Assembly: GCA_016776905.1 (NCBI GenBank)
Contig: JADHSM010000023.1
Location: forward strand, 1-35,741
Source of the DNA: Planctomycetota bacterium
GTDB taxonomy: Bacteria > Planctomycetota > UBA8108 > UBA1146
Reading direction: 5' to 3'
DNA length: 35,741 nt
How positions within the stretch are numbered: position 1 is the first letter of the stretch; each line of letters opens with the position of its first letter. The notes under the pieces are model-generated. The model saw nothing but the letters and a program-made list of their open reading frames with translations. It was not told where the DNA came from and made no database searches. Positions 24,694-34,635 of this stretch are shown here, piece by piece. The translations under genes and the position numbers were made by a program.

Positions 24694-25992
24694 TTATTCC
24701 TGTTTCTCAAGAGCCGCTTCATCGATGCATTGCACATCGCCGCCAAGGCTCCTCAATTTTTTATCCATATCTTCGTAACCTCTTTGCAGATGATAAACCC
24801 TGTTGACGTGGGTTTCTCCCTCTGCCATTAATCCTGCGATCACCAAACAAGCGCTTGCCCGAAGATCGCTCGCCATCACTTCCGCTCCCTGCAATTTCGA
24901 TCCACCTTCAATGATGGCGGTCGAACCCTCTTTGCGAACCTTTGCTCCAAAGCGGCGCAATTCAGAAAGATGGGTGAAGCGGTCGGGGAAGATCTTCTCC
25001 GTGATCAGGCTGACTCCCTCTGTCTTGCAGAGGAGCGCCATCAAGGGGCCTTGAAGATCTGTTGGAAAACCAGGGTAGGCCAACGTCGCAACATCTATCG
25101 GTGAGACCTTATCGACACCTGTCACCGTGACGCTGTCTTCTCCGATTTCGACTGGGACTCCTATTTTTTGGAGAATGGAAATCAGAGCCATATTTTCATT
25201 CGGGCGACAATTCTCAACGGTCACTTGTCCGCCTGCAGCGGCGCCGGCGATCATGTAACTGCCGGCTTCGATGCGATCTGGGGGCATCTCAAACGACACG
25301 CCACCGAGATTTGAGAATCCATCTTGGCCAACCCCTTCGATACGAATCGTAGGAGAGCCATCGCCTTCGACCACCACTCCGATAGCGCGCAAAAACTTTG
25401 CGGTTCCACACACTTCCGGTTCGCACGCGGCGCCCTCAATGATGCTGACACCTTCGGCGCCCGCTGCGGCCATCATGACATTTTGGGTCCCTAGAACAGT
25501 CGGCCCCATCGGGCCTGCGAGGTACACCCTTCCTCCGCGCAAGGGTCCACGAGCATGGATGTAGCCATTCTCGTATCGAACTTCTGCACCGAGAGCCTCC
25601 ATGCCCTGAATATGCAAATCGATCGGACGATCTCCGATATTGCACCCGCCAGGAAGAGACACCACTGCCTCACCTCTTCGGGCCAGCAAGGGCCCGAAGG
25701 AAGAGATCGAGGCTCGCATCTTGCTGACCAATTCGTGAGTCGCGGTGACGGGACCCTCTGTCGGAACCTCTATCGCCACCTGCTGATCACGCTCTTCGAT
25801 CTGTGCGCCCAGCTCTCTGAGGATATTGAGGGTCGTCTTGATGTCACGAAGTCGCGTCGGGACCCCCTTCAAAAGAAGGGGCCCAGGAACGAGCAGGCTG
25901 CCAAACAAGATAGGCAAGCTCCCGTTTTTTGATCCGGAAACACGCACCTTGCCATAGAGGGCATTTCCGCCCTTGATTACAAACTTATCCAA
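24694..25992 (-). CDS. murA: UDP-N-acetylglucosamine 1-carboxyvinyltransferase
   Basis: 432 residues. Active-site features are intact: S-G-S-K22-N23, the catalytic cysteine C117 in L-P-G-G-C-N-I-G-D-R-P (the fosfomycin-reactive position), F-P-T-D-L-Q and D-L-R-A-S-A. It transfers enolpyruvate from PEP to UDP-GlcNAc, the first committed step of peptidoglycan synthesis. A Cys rather than Asp at 117 predicts fosfomycin sensitivity of the enzyme. It is 158 nt downstream of prmC and runs directly into ffh. Confidence 0.97.
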   Translation of the reverse strand: MDKFVIKGGNALYGKVRVSGSKNGSLPILFGSLLVPGPLLLKGVPTRLRDIKTTLNILRELGAQIEERDQQVAIEVPTEGPVTATHELVSKMRASISSFGPLLARRGEAVVSLPGGCNIGDRPIDLHIQGMEALGAEVRYENGYIHARGPLRGGRVYLAGPMGPTVLGTQNVMMAAAGAEGVSIIEGAACEPEVCGTAKFLRAIGVVVEGDGSPTIRIEGVGQDGFSNLGGVSFEMPPDRIEAGSYMIAGAAAGGQVTVENCRPNENMALISILQKIGVPVEIGEDSVTVTGVDKVSPIDVATLAYPGFPTDLQGPLMALLCKTEGVSLITEKIFPDRFTHLSELRRFGAKVRKEGSTAIIEGGSKLQGAEVMASDLRASACLVIAGLMAEGETHVNRVYHLQRGYEDMDKKLRSLGGDVQCIDEAALEKQE

Positions 25993-26150
25993 CTGGAGCC
26001 TTTCAAAGTGAAGCCGGGTGAGAATATACGGCCTCTGAAACCCGGTCTAATGCGGCGCATTCTCGATTGTGGCGGACAGGATCAAAGTGTCAACGGTCCG
26101 CTGAAAAGCGACGAGTCAGAGAGGGTGTCACTCACCCATAACGAGGCGGA

Positions 26151-26996
26151 TTATTTGCCTCGCTGGTAGACGTAGACCGCCCGGAGAATCCCCGAAAGAT
26201 CTGCTCGGACTTCTGAGTCCCATCCTTTTCCAAGGGCATAACGCTCAATCTCCTCGGTCTGTCCCCGGCCACACTCCAATAACAGCCCGCCGCTTTCAGA
26301 GAGATACCCCCCGCAAGCATCGATCAGGGCCCTATGGTGACCCCATCCATCTCCATCCAGATGGTCGAGCAAGGCCATTTCCGGTTCGAATCTCTCCACT
26401 GCATCTTCCAACTCTGGATCCCCTGGAACGATGTAGGGAGGATTAGAGATCAGCAGGTCATAACGTCCCGAGAGAGGCTCAAAGTGATGCCCCAAGTGCA
26501 GTTGGAGGCGATCATCGAGGGCATGAAGGCGGCAATTTTGGCGGGACACCGCCAAGGCCTGAGCCGAAATATCGACTCCGTCCCCCTCTAAATCAGGGAT
26601 TTCTAAGGCCAGAGAAGCGAGCACAGCCAAAGAACCCACACCAATTTCTGCGACTCGTGGCCGCTGACGCCCCTTCAGGATCTCGATTCCCCAGTCGACG
26701 AGCAATTCGGTATCCGGTCGCGGAATGAGCACATCGGGGTTGACGATAAATCGACGTCCATAAAACTCCCACTCTCCCAAAATATGAGCGAGGGGCTCTC
26801 CGCTGGCTCGACGCCTGACTTGCTCGCGAAAAGCGGAAACCTGATCTTCTGTGATCTCGAGATCTGTTCTCAATGAAGGATCGTTGTGAGGTACGTCGAG
26901 AAGGGCAGCGAGAAGCCACCGAGCATCGAGATGAGGAGCATCGGACTCGGGTAAATCAAGGATCGCTTGTTGAATCAAATCCAGAGAACTGGCCAT
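26151..26996 (-). CDS. prmC: Peptide chain release factor glutamine N5-methyltransferase
   Basis: 281 residues with a helical N-terminal substrate-binding domain, V-N-P-D-V-L-I-P-R-P-D-T-E-L-L (86-100), and N-P-P-Y (185-188) in L-L-I-S-N-P-P-Y, the amide-methyltransferase motif. SAM motif I reads V-A-E-I-G-V-G-S-L-A, with Ser-Leu in place of the usual Gly-Ser/Cys-Gly. It methylates the Gln of the GGQ motif in release factors and lies 45 nt downstream of prfA, its substrate gene. Confidence 0.95.
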   Translation of the reverse strand: MASSLDLIQQAILDLPESDAPHLDARWLLAALLDVPHNDPSLRTDLEITEDQVSAFREQVRRRASGEPLAHILGEWEFYGRRFIVNPDVLIPRPDTELLVDWGIEILKGRQRPRVAEIGVGSLAVLASLALEIPDLEGDGVDISAQALAVSRQNCRLHALDDRLQLHLGHHFEPLSGRYDLLISNPPYIVPGDPELEDAVERFEPEMALLDHLDGDGWGHHRALIDACGGYLSESGGLLLECGRGQTEEIERYALGKGWDSEVRADLSGILRAVYVYQRGK

Positions 26997-27041
26997 AGGA
27001 CCCCTCGATCAATAAAACCTGCAGGCCACTGAACCCTGAGA

Positions 27042-28160
27042 TCAGAGTGACTGGACTCGCTCTTCACGATCGTGCGCTTCCAATTGGTCGAGCAGGTCAT
27101 CGACGTCGCCCGTCATAAACCGGTCAAGGTTGTAGAGCGTGCAATTGATGCGGTGATCGCTGATGCGATTCTGCGGGAAGTTGTAAGTTCGAATGCGGTC
27201 ACTGCGGTCGCCGCTGCCGATCAGTGAGCGACGCAAAGCATCTTCCTCTTCGCGCTTTTCCCTGTCGGCCAACTCTTTCATGCGCGTCTTCAGCAAACGC
27301 ATCGCCTTGTCCCGGTTTCTGTGCTGGGATTTTTCATCCTGCATCGAAACAACAACTCCGGTGGGCATGTGCGTGATGCGGACAGCACTAGAAGTCTTGT
27401 TGACGGACTGTCCTCCTGGGCCTGAAGCGCAGAAGGTATCGATGCGAAGATCTTTGTCCTCGATTTCGATTTCAGACTCTTCCGCTTCTTGCATGACCGC
27501 GACGGTGATAGCAGAGGTGTGAATACGTCCCTGAGTCTCCGTCGCCGGAACTCGTTGAACCCTGTGCCCGCCCGATTCAAAACAAAGACGAGTAAAAGCT
27601 CCGGATCCACGAACGGCAAAAGTGATCTCTTTAAATCCGCCGAGGTCCGTCACGCTCTCACTTAAGACTTCAATTTTCCAGCGACGCTTCTCTGCATAGA
27701 GACTGTAAAGACGGAACATATCGGAGCAGAAGAGAGCAGCCTCTTCTCCTCCGGCGCCGGCGCGCACCTCAAAGATGCAGTCGTCGCCACCCTCGACCTG
27801 TTGATCGAGAATCGCCATGCGGACAGTACGGGCTTTTTCGCAACATTCTTTTTGCAGGTCTTCTAGCTCGGCTTCAGCGAGTTCTTTCAACTCTTCATCA
27901 TCACCGCTAGCGATAATCTCTTCCGCTTCCTGTAAAGAACCGCTGCTGCGTGAATAATCTCTGTAGAGAGTGACCATGGCCGCTAGAGAGCCGTGCTCCT
28001 TCAGCATGTCTTGAAACTTGCCGCTGCCTTGATTTTTCGGGTCAGAAATCAGCTGTTCAAGTTCGACAAAACGATCCTGCATCGCCGACAATTTGTCGAG
28101 CAGGTTGCCCTCGATTGGCTTATCGAGGAAATCGGCGGTGTCTTTGTCGGAAGCTGACAT
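27042..28160 (-). CDS. prfA: Peptide chain release factor 1
   Basis: 372 residues from ATG 28160; the open frame goes to 28226, but that part is a terminator hairpin. The decoding tripeptide is P-A-T (205-207 in V-P-A-T-E-T-Q-G-R), the PxT type of RF1 (UAA/UAG) and not the SPF of RF2. The catalytic G-G-Q (249-251) sits in A-S-G-P-G-G-Q-S-V-N-K. Because RF1 does not read UGA, competition at the selenocysteine UGA codons in this genome would come from RF2, encoded elsewhere. Confidence 0.96.
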   Translation of the reverse strand: MSASDKDTADFLDKPIEGNLLDKLSAMQDRFVELEQLISDPKNQGSGKFQDMLKEHGSLAAMVTLYRDYSRSSGSLQEAEEIIASGDDEELKELAEAELEDLQKECCEKARTVRMAILDQQVEGGDDCIFEVRAGAGGEEAALFCSDMFRLYSLYAEKRRWKIEVLSESVTDLGGFKEITFAVRGSGAFTRLCFESGGHRVQRVPATETQGRIHTSAITVAVMQEAEESEIEIEDKDLRIDTFCASGPGGQSVNKTSSAVRITHMPTGVVVSMQDEKSQHRNRDKAMRLLKTRMKELADREKREEEDALRRSLIGSGDRSDRIRTYNFPQNRISDHRINCTLYNLDRFMTGDVDDLLDQLEAHDREERVQSL

Positions 28161-28196
28161 CCAGAGGGTCCCATCAATTTCATGCGTCGCAGGTTG

Positions 28197-28245
28197 AAAC
28201 AAAACGAGGGCCGGATGGAAGCCCATTGTGGCTTCCTTCCGGCCC
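28197..28245 (-). terminator. Hairpin terminator between the L31 gene and prfA
   Basis: The arms 28230-28245 and 28208-28223 form a 16-bp GC-rich stem with one mismatch and a 6-nt loop, followed on the minus strand by TCGTTTTGTTTC. It starts 15 nt past the L31 stop. It may act as a full terminator or an attenuator for prfA-prmC. Confidence 0.75.
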
Positions 28246-28259
28246 CGATAATTCTGAGT

Positions 28260-28904
28260 TTAAGAGTCGGCGTCTGCAGGCTTGTCAGTCGACTCACCAG
28301 CAGTAGCGTCTTCAGCAGGCTTTTCTGCAGCGGGCGCCTCAGTAGCAGACGCCTCAGCGGCGGGTGCCTCAGTAGCAGACGCCTCAGCGGCGGGCTTTGC
28401 TTTCTCAGCGGGTGCCTTCTCAGCAGGCGCTTCTGCAGCCGCCTTTTCAGCAGCCGCTGCTTCCTCGGCCGCTTTGGCCTTGGCTTCTTCTTCAGCTTTC
28501 TTCTTCTTCTGCTCCAAGATGGCCTTCCGGCGATCCTCACGCGCAGACTTCCGCTCGGCGGCGACTTTGCGTTCTGCCTCTTCGGCTTCGAGCATCTCGC
28601 GATGCTTGGCTTTGGATTCTTCCTCCGCAGCAGAGATCAACTTGGAAGCTTTGCCTTCCTTCCAGTCGAAGCGCTTCTGGAACTTCTCCACCCTTCCGGC
28701 CGCATCGATGAAAGTCGACTTACCGGTGTAGAAAGGATGAGATGCACTCGAAATATCGAGTTTGAAGAGAGGGTACTCTTCGCCATCTTCCCACTTGATG
28801 GTATCCGTGGTTTTCACGGTCGAGCGGGAAAGGAATGCGAATTCCGCGTTTTTGTCTTGGAAGACAACGAGGCGATAATTATCCGGGTGGATTTTCTTTT
28901 TCAC
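28260..28904 (-). CDS. rpmE2: Ribosomal protein L31 type B with a long charged/Ala-rich tail
   Basis: 214 residues from GTG 28904 (GGAG upstream). Residues 1-80 are type-B L31: [38 protein letters not shown], then V-E-K-F-Q-K-R-F. The Cys zinc ligands of type-A L31 are absent, so this is the zinc-independent form. The remaining about 130 residues are a predicted helical Glu/Lys/Ala stretch ([12 protein letters not shown]) and then Ala/Pro/Glu repeats. Normal L31 is about 80-90 residues, so this tail is a large extension. It is followed by a terminator and then prfA. Confidence 0.9.
   Translation of the reverse strand: MKKKIHPDNYRLVVFQDKNAEFAFLSRSTVKTTDTIKWEDGEEYPLFKLDISSASHPFYTGKSTFIDAAGRVEKFQKRFDWKEGKASKLISAAEEESKAKHREMLEAEEAERKVAAERKSAREDRRKAILEQKKKKAEEEAKAKAAEEAAAAEKAAAEAPAEKAPAEKAKPAAEASATEAPAAEASATEAPAAEKPAEDATAGESTDKPADADS
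28336..28395. repeat. 30-nt tandem duplication in the L31 tail
   Basis: Two nearly identical 30-nt units (28336-28365 and 28366-28395) encode successive [10 protein letters not shown] copies. They keep the reading frame and account for part of the tail growth. Confidence 0.9.
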
Positions 28905-29234
28905 GAGTCGATCTCCGTTCGCCACACTGTTGATGTGCAGCCTGGATTCAAGGGTGACGATATCCCGATTCCGACGACTCCGTGCCGTCCAGGGAATCAG
29001 GGTCGATTCACCACCGGAACCGGAACGCCACTCTGGCAAGTCCGATCTCTCTGACGAAAGACCCTCATACCGGAGCGACCCAGACCGGGTCCGATCTAGA
29101 ATCGTACGAATATGACCCCCACTGTGCAAGGAAACCGGGGAATTGCCGCTGAAGTCGCCCTCTGTAGCTCCTCAAACCGTTCCGAACACGCCCGGTATCC
29201 ACTAGGATAAGCCTCAGAAAAGGACTCCAAAGGC
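28905..29234. other. 330-nt divergent intergenic region
   Basis: This lies between the L31 start (minus) and the cyclase start (plus). The minus frame stays open to 29129 but shows no L31 homology before the GTG at 28904. It must carry promoters in both directions; no clear -35/-10 pair, tRNA or riboswitch could be recognised. Confidence 0.4.
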
Positions 29235-30797
29235 ATGCAGGCTTCAATTTCACTCCGCTTCCGTGATTCCCAAGGTGACCACCACATCATCTACCGGGGT
29301 GAAGAAATGACGATAGGTCGAACCTTAGCGTCTGATATCACCGTGGAAGACGAAACTATTTCCCGAAACCACGCCCGGCTTTTCAGCGTCGACGGGGAGC
29401 CTTTTATCAAGGATGTCGGGAGTCGCAACGGAATCTACCTCGGCGAAGAAAAAGTGGACCGCATGCCCCTGCGAAGAGGTCTCGTTTTTCGCCTCGGCGG
29501 TGTTTCCATTCTTGTTGACGGGGAAAACTCCGCCGCCAACTCTGCCGTGATCAATGACGATCTCCCTCAACAAGGCGTTCTCGATTCTCTGATGATCGAC
29601 GATTGGCAACTCGATCTCGGAAAAACGAGTGTTCAGCCATCTCAGGCACAGGACCTAGGTGTCGCTCTCAAACTTTTCAAAGACGCAGCAGAAACATTGT
29701 TGACCGGATCAGATCTGGAACAGGTGGCAGAAGGCGCCATCGAATTGGCCCTTCGATCACTCCCGGTCGATCGGGGTTTTGTGAGCCTGATCGACGACGC
29801 GGGAGAATTGCACTCCGTAGCCGAAAAACGATCGGAAAAAGCAAATCCTGAAGACGCCATGAAGCTCTCTCGCACCATCGCTGATCAAGTAATTCAGGAA
29901 CGCAGCGCTGTGTTGATCCGTGATACGGGAAGTATGGAAAACCTGTCTGCCGCACACAGCATTCTTCAGATGAGCATCTTGTCGGCACTTTGCGCTCCCC
30001 TGATTACCGGGGACAAAGTTTTGGGCATCATCTACGTCGACTGCACGACAGAAACAGAACCTCTCAAGAAGGACCACCTCGACATTCTCAGCGTCCTCGG
30101 GTTAATGGTCAGCAGTGCCCTCGAACAGGTGCGCCTGACCCAGTCTGTTGCAGAGGAAAAGCGTCGACGCGAAGAACTCTCTTGTCGACTTTCGCCGAAT
30201 GTCGTCGATAAAGTGATCGCTGGAGAGGCCGCTCTGGGCTCACAGGACTTGGAGATTTCGGTTCTATTCGCTGATCTGGTGGGATTCACGACATTGTCAG
30301 AACAACTTCCCGCCAATGCCGTCGTCGAGCTTCTCAATGCTTTGTTCGATGGGCTGACTCGGGAAGTCTTTGCTCAAGATGGCACTCTCGATAAATATGT
30401 TGGGGATGCTCTTATCGCCTTTTTTGGTGCGCCTGACTTACAAGAAGATCATGCGAAGCGTTCTGTTCAGGCCGCCATTGCTATGCAGAACTATCTCGAC
30501 AAATTCAATCTACAACATCCCGAATGGCCTGACTTGCAGATGCGCATCGGTATCAACTCGGGAATTGCCACCGTCGGAGACATCGGATCAACGGACCGCA
30601 GGGACTACACAGTTATCGGAGATACGGTGAACACTGCCAGTCGCCTTGAATCACAAGTCTCTCGGCCTGGCGAAGTAGTGGTCGGCGATGAAACAGCTCG
30701 ACAACTCGATGACAGTATCCGAAAAGAAAAGATGGAACCTGTACCCCTCAAGGGCAAAAGTCGCAGCGTTATACCTTGGAAAATTATTCGGGGCTGA
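29235..30797 (+). CDS. FHA-GAF-class III adenylate cyclase
   Basis: 520 residues, no membrane segment. The FHA domain (about 5-95) has G-R-T (28-30), S-R-N-H (43-46) and G-S-R-N-G (62-66), intact phosphothreonine-binding residues. The GAF domain spans about 145-300 (A-P-L-I-T-G-D-K-V-L-G-I-I-Y-V-D). The cyclase domain is at about 335-515: metal-binding D347 (L-F-A-D-L-V-G-F-T) and D391 (K-Y-V-G-D), adenine-specifying K387 with D457/T459 (R-D-Y-T-V-I-G-D), and transition-state N466 and R470 (N-T-A-S-R-L-E). All catalytic residues are present, so it should make cAMP. FHA suggests control by Ser/Thr phosphorylation. It ends 34 nt from the clpX stop, convergent. Confidence 0.93.
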   Translation: MQASISLRFRDSQGDHHIIYRGEEMTIGRTLASDITVEDETISRNHARLFSVDGEPFIKDVGSRNGIYLGEEKVDRMPLRRGLVFRLGGVSILVDGENSAANSAVINDDLPQQGVLDSLMIDDWQLDLGKTSVQPSQAQDLGVALKLFKDAAETLLTGSDLEQVAEGAIELALRSLPVDRGFVSLIDDAGELHSVAEKRSEKANPEDAMKLSRTIADQVIQERSAVLIRDTGSMENLSAAHSILQMSILSALCAPLITGDKVLGIIYVDCTTETEPLKKDHLDILSVLGLMVSSALEQVRLTQSVAEEKRRREELSCRLSPNVVDKVIAGEAALGSQDLEISVLFADLVGFTTLSEQLPANAVVELLNALFDGLTREVFAQDGTLDKYVGDALIAFFGAPDLQEDHAKRSVQAAIAMQNYLDKFNLQHPEWPDLQMRIGINSGIATVGDIGSTDRRDYTVIGDTVNTASRLESQVSRPGEVVVGDETARQLDDSIRKEKMEPVPLKGKSRSVIPWKIIRG

Positions 30798-30830
30798 TCG
30801 CCAAAGCGGACTTCTTTAAGCCCGACTTCT

Positions 30831-32267
30831 TTAGACGCGTTGTGCCGCTGGAGACTCAGACTCATCTCCGGACAACTCGGACGGCGTGCTCGATGAAGCA
30901 TCCGGCTGAGCATTCGCTGCCGCATCCTCGTTGATCGGCAACTGTTCAGTATGTGGAGCAGGGGCAGCTTCACCCTCTTCGAGAGCCAACACCTGGGCTT
31001 CGTCGATCACGGTCTTCTTGCCACGAATACTGTCTTCAGAGATCTCAAAAAGAATATCGCGCATCAGATCTTCAACAACAGAGCGCAGGCCTCGTGCCCC
31101 TGTTCCTCTTTCCCTTGCGATACGAGCCACATGTCGCAGCGCGCCGGGGGTGAAATCGAGTTCGCCACCCTCCATCAGGAAGAACTGTTGATACTGACGA
31201 ACGAGGGCATTGCGCGGCTCTGTCAGGATCCTGACAAGATCGTCCTCTTCGAGCGGCTGCAAAGCGGTCAACACGGGCAATCGGCCCACAAACTCAGGAA
31301 TCATTCCGAACTTGATCAGGTCTTGCACCTGCACCTTGGAGTAGAGCTTCGCCCTCTCGTTTGGGTCTTCAATATTGGGAATCTCACCCGCGATCTGCTT
31401 TTTATCGCCGGGTCTGAATCCCACTTTGCGGGCATTGAGTCGATCTGCCACAACTTCCGGAAGTCCCTCAAAGGCTCCTCCGCAGATGAACAGAATGTTA
31501 GTGGTGTCGAGTTGAAGGTACTGCTGCTCTGGATGCTTACGACCCCCTTGAGGCGGAATGTTGGCGACAGTTCCCTCAAGAATTTTCAAGAGTGCCTGCT
31601 GCACGCCTTCACCGGAAACATCTCGCGTGATGGAAACATTTTGCGTCGCCTTGCCCACCTTGTCGGTTTCATCGATAAAGATGATGCCGCGCTGGGCTTT
31701 TTCCATATCGTAATCAGCAGCCATCACCAACTTGAGCAAAAGGTTTTCGACATCTTCGCCGACGTAACCTGCTTCTGTCAAAGTGGTCGCATCGCCGATC
31801 GCTAAAGGAACATCGAGAACGCTAGCGAGAGTCTTTGCCATCAAGGTTTTTCCGCTACCCGTGGGTCCGATCATCAAGATGTTCGACTTCTCAATCTGAA
31901 CATCATCTTCGCCATCCTCACCCTTCGATTCTGCGGTGAGGGTATCCAGATGCACCAACCTGCGATAATGCAGATGGACCGCAACGGAGAGGGTTCGCTT
32001 CGCCTCTTCTTGGCCAATCACATATCGCTGCAACTCGTTGTAGAGATCTTTAGGGCTGGGAACATCATCCAGAGTACGAGGAGCCAATGGTGCGTCCTCA
32101 AGACCTGATCCTGGTTCTGGATGAATGATGACGTGGCAAAGATCGACACAGTCAGCGCAGATAAAAAGCCCAGGAGGCCCGGCAATCAGGCGAGATGTCT
32201 CATGCGTCTGCTTTCCGCAGAAGCTGCAACTTTCCTTGCCTGATGGCCCGGTTCCTTCTGAAGACAT
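30831..32267 (-). CDS. clpX: ClpX, ATP-dependent unfoldase of the ClpXP protease
   Basis: 478 residues. The N-terminal zinc domain has C14-x2-C17 and C37-x2-C40. Walker A is G-P-T-G-S-G-K-T (134-141) and Walker B I-F-I-D-E (196-200). It also carries G-Y-V-G-E-D-V-E-N and a ClpP-binding-loop region. The sensor-2 block is G-T-G-A-R-G-L-R. The last about 45 residues are an acidic, Ser/Ala-rich tail not found in E. coli ClpX. It starts 12 nt after clpP. Confidence 0.97.
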   Translation of the reverse strand: MSSEGTGPSGKESCSFCGKQTHETSRLIAGPPGLFICADCVDLCHVIIHPEPGSGLEDAPLAPRTLDDVPSPKDLYNELQRYVIGQEEAKRTLSVAVHLHYRRLVHLDTLTAESKGEDGEDDVQIEKSNILMIGPTGSGKTLMAKTLASVLDVPLAIGDATTLTEAGYVGEDVENLLLKLVMAADYDMEKAQRGIIFIDETDKVGKATQNVSITRDVSGEGVQQALLKILEGTVANIPPQGGRKHPEQQYLQLDTTNILFICGGAFEGLPEVVADRLNARKVGFRPGDKKQIAGEIPNIEDPNERAKLYSKVQVQDLIKFGMIPEFVGRLPVLTALQPLEEDDLVRILTEPRNALVRQYQQFFLMEGGELDFTPGALRHVARIARERGTGARGLRSVVEDLMRDILFEISEDSIRGKKTVIDEAQVLALEEGEAAPAPHTEQLPINEDAAANAQPDASSSTPSELSGDESESPAAQRV

Positions 32268-32279
32268 TTCTTAAGCCTA

Positions 32280-32921
32280 CTAACTCGCCTCAGTGGTCGG
32301 TTTAAGGGTCTCGATCACTTGATCGACCAGACCGTATTCCTTCGCCTCGTTGGAGGACATGAAGAAATCCAAGTGTGAGTCGTCATTGATCTGACCGGGT
32401 GAGCGACCCGAGTGATGACTCAAGATCTCACTGAGAACTTCCTTGTTCCGCTTGATCTCTTTGGCCTGGATCTCGATGTCCTGGGCAGTGCCCTGAGCAC
32501 CTCCCCAAGGCTGGTGGATCATGATGCGAGAATGGGGCAGAGCGTGACGCTTGCCTTCTGCACCTGCGGCCAAAAGAACTGCGCCCATGGAAGACGCTTG
32601 CCCGATACAGAAGGTAGCGATGTCACACTGCACGAACTGCATGGTGTCGTAAATCGCTAGACCGGCTGTCACCGATCCTCCCGGGCTATTGATGTAAATG
32701 TTGATGTCTTGGTTTCTGTTATCAGAAACCAAAAACAGAATCTGGGCGATCACGAGGTTGGCTGTGTGATCATGAATCGCATCACCAATAAAGATGATTC
32801 GATCCTTCAGAAGTCTGGAAAAGATGTCGTAGGATCTTTCCCCACGGCCCGTCTTTTCGATGACGAATGGAACGAGGTTGTCATGAATCTCGTCGATCTT
32901 GCGCATCAGGTCGTCACTCAT
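32280..32921 (-). CDS. clpP: ClpP protease subunit
   Basis: 213 residues. Core blocks: [26 protein letters not shown], then the nucleophile S111 in G-Q-A-S-S-M-G and H136 in M-I-H-Q-P-W-G. The Asp of the triad is expected in the [11 protein letters not shown] stretch. It sits between tig (43 nt upstream) and clpX (12 nt downstream), the usual order. Confidence 0.97.
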   Translation of the reverse strand: MSDDLMRKIDEIHDNLVPFVIEKTGRGERSYDIFSRLLKDRIIFIGDAIHDHTANLVIAQILFLVSDNRNQDINIYINSPGGSVTAGLAIYDTMQFVQCDIATFCIGQASSMGAVLLAAGAEGKRHALPHSRIMIHQPWGGAQGTAQDIEIQAKEIKRNKEVLSEILSHHSGRSPGQINDDSHLDFFMSSNEAKEYGLVDQVIETLKPTTEAS

Positions 32922-32964
32922 CTCGTGTGTCCCCCTGTAACTTGTGTTGCTGTCATTAAGCTCC

Positions 32965-34362
32965 TCAGGAGCCGGATACCTTGGCCTTTTTACGAAGCAG
33001 CTGCTTGACCTTTTCCCTCTTCATGCCATTACGCAATTCAGGAATCATGCCACCGCTGCGGTACTGTTCGAGCACTTCTTCGAGGGGGCGCTGGTAAGTT
33101 GAGGCAATCGCCTGCAACCTTTGAACGACCTCGTCTTCAGTGACGAACACCTTTTCTTCATCTGCAATTTTGTCGAGGACGAAGATACGTACGAGTTCAA
33201 GTCTCGCCTGTTTCCCCATCTCTTCATCTTTCTCAGCCTCTGCGCTCGCGTCCTCTTCAGAGGCACCTTCGCGCATCATTTCCATGATTTTATTGCGGAC
33301 TAATGAATCTTTGCGACGCGAAACCATCGATTCTGGAAGTTCCATTTCGACGGAGTCCGCCACTTTCTCAGAGAGAAGATCTTCTTGCCGAGTGTTCTCT
33401 TCGGCAATACGGCGACCTTCCATTCCTTCTCTGACCTTATTTCTGAGATCTTCCTCGGATTCGACACCAAGGCGGCCCAGAAACTCTTCGTCCAATTCGG
33501 GCGTCACCATCTTTTTCGCATCGCGAACTGTCAGGTGAATGCTGCCGCTCTTCTCTCTGTGCTCGGCTTCCGGGAAGTCCTGAGGCACCTCGACTGACTT
33601 TTCAAAAGTCGCGTCCTGAGCCGCACCAGCTAAATCTTTTGACAGACCCGAGATCTCCATCGAATCGATGAAGTCGTCACCGACTTTCATCACCACTTCA
33701 GATTTAGAGAAGATGGACTCCCCTTCGACCTGAAGATCGATGTCGACAACCACAAAGTCGCCCTCTGCTTGCTGGCCCACCTCAAGGGGTTCCAGCGTCG
33801 CTGATTGCTCACAAATACGATCCACCTCAGCGGCAACATCTGCATCTTCTACAGGAACCACTTCGGAGTCGATCTCGATGTTCTTGTACTCAGGAAGCTC
33901 GAAGGTGGGTTGTACGTCAAAAACCGCCTCAAAAGTGAACGGTTTATCAGCAGAGAACTCAACGTTTTCAAACTCAGGGAATCCAAGAGGCTTGTAATCG
34001 GCAGCCTCAAACTGTTCTTCTACAGAACGTCCCTTGAGATCTTCGCGAACGTCTTCTTGAACCTGATCGTTGAATCGCTTCTTCAAAATCGCCAGAGGAA
34101 CTTTGCCTTGTCGAAAGCCCGGCAACATGACGCTATTCTTCAGTTGGCGGAAGTTCGTCTCCAATTCGGAGGACACTGTTTCCTGGGATATGGTGATTTT
34201 GAGCCGCTTGCGACAAGCTCCCTCGTCGACAAGCTCGATATTACTAGCAATAAAATCCTGTGAATCGGTGCCTGCATCGGCAACCGGATTCTCGGTAGCG
34301 CTGGTATTCATATTAGTCACTTCCGTTTCGGAGCCCTCGGCTCCGTTCGTATCATCATTCAT
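32965..34362 (-). CDS. tig: Trigger factor
   Basis: 465 residues from ATG 34362. The frame is open to 34488 and another ATG is at 34317, so the start is uncertain; the conserved domain begins only after a roughly 40-residue acidic N-terminus. The ribosome-binding signature is [10 protein letters not shown], followed by the PPIase-like domain (G-D-F-V-V-V-D, L-A-G-A) and the helical C-terminal domain (L-D-E-E-F, L-R-N-K-V-R-E). It is a ribosome-associated chaperone. It leads the tig-clpP-clpX operon. Confidence 0.95.
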   Translation of the reverse strand: MNDDTNGAEGSETEVTNMNTSATENPVADAGTDSQDFIASNIELVDEGACRKRLKITISQETVSSELETNFRQLKNSVMLPGFRQGKVPLAILKKRFNDQVQEDVREDLKGRSVEEQFEAADYKPLGFPEFENVEFSADKPFTFEAVFDVQPTFELPEYKNIEIDSEVVPVEDADVAAEVDRICEQSATLEPLEVGQQAEGDFVVVDIDLQVEGESIFSKSEVVMKVGDDFIDSMEISGLSKDLAGAAQDATFEKSVEVPQDFPEAEHREKSGSIHLTVRDAKKMVTPELDEEFLGRLGVESEEDLRNKVREGMEGRRIAEENTRQEDLLSEKVADSVEMELPESMVSRRKDSLVRNKIMEMMREGASEEDASAEAEKDEEMGKQARLELVRIFVLDKIADEEKVFVTEDEVVQRLQAIASTYQRPLEEVLEQYRSGGMIPELRNGMKREKVKQLLRKKAKVSGS

Positions 34363-34635
34363 GAGCGTTGAAGGGCTCCTTTTTCTTCTATAGGCATCAA
34401 TGCCTAATGAAGAATCATCGTGTCCTCCCCCAGAAGTGTCAACGTATGCCGAGGATGGGATGCTCCCTAATCCATGTTTTTTTGCCAATTTCTAGGATTC
34501 GGGGGGGTTTTCAGAGAATTTTCGGCCTCGTGCGGACATGGAAAATTCCTCATCTGGACAATTTTGAGCGGGTTCGCTCTCCTCTCCGACATAGGATAGC
34601 GAATGGGTTATCCACGTTAGAAACCGAGGAAAAAG

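Noticed and set aside
28985..29050. Possible tRNA T-arm-like stretch upstream of the L31 gene
   Set aside because: The T-stem does not pair and no acceptor or anticodon arm could be built.
28182..29054. 290-residue plus-strand ORF with Ser/Leu/Arg-rich repeats
   Set aside because: Antisense reading of the L31 tail repeats.
30951..31805. 284-residue plus-strand ORF
   Set aside because: Antisense to clpX, which is fully conserved on the other strand.
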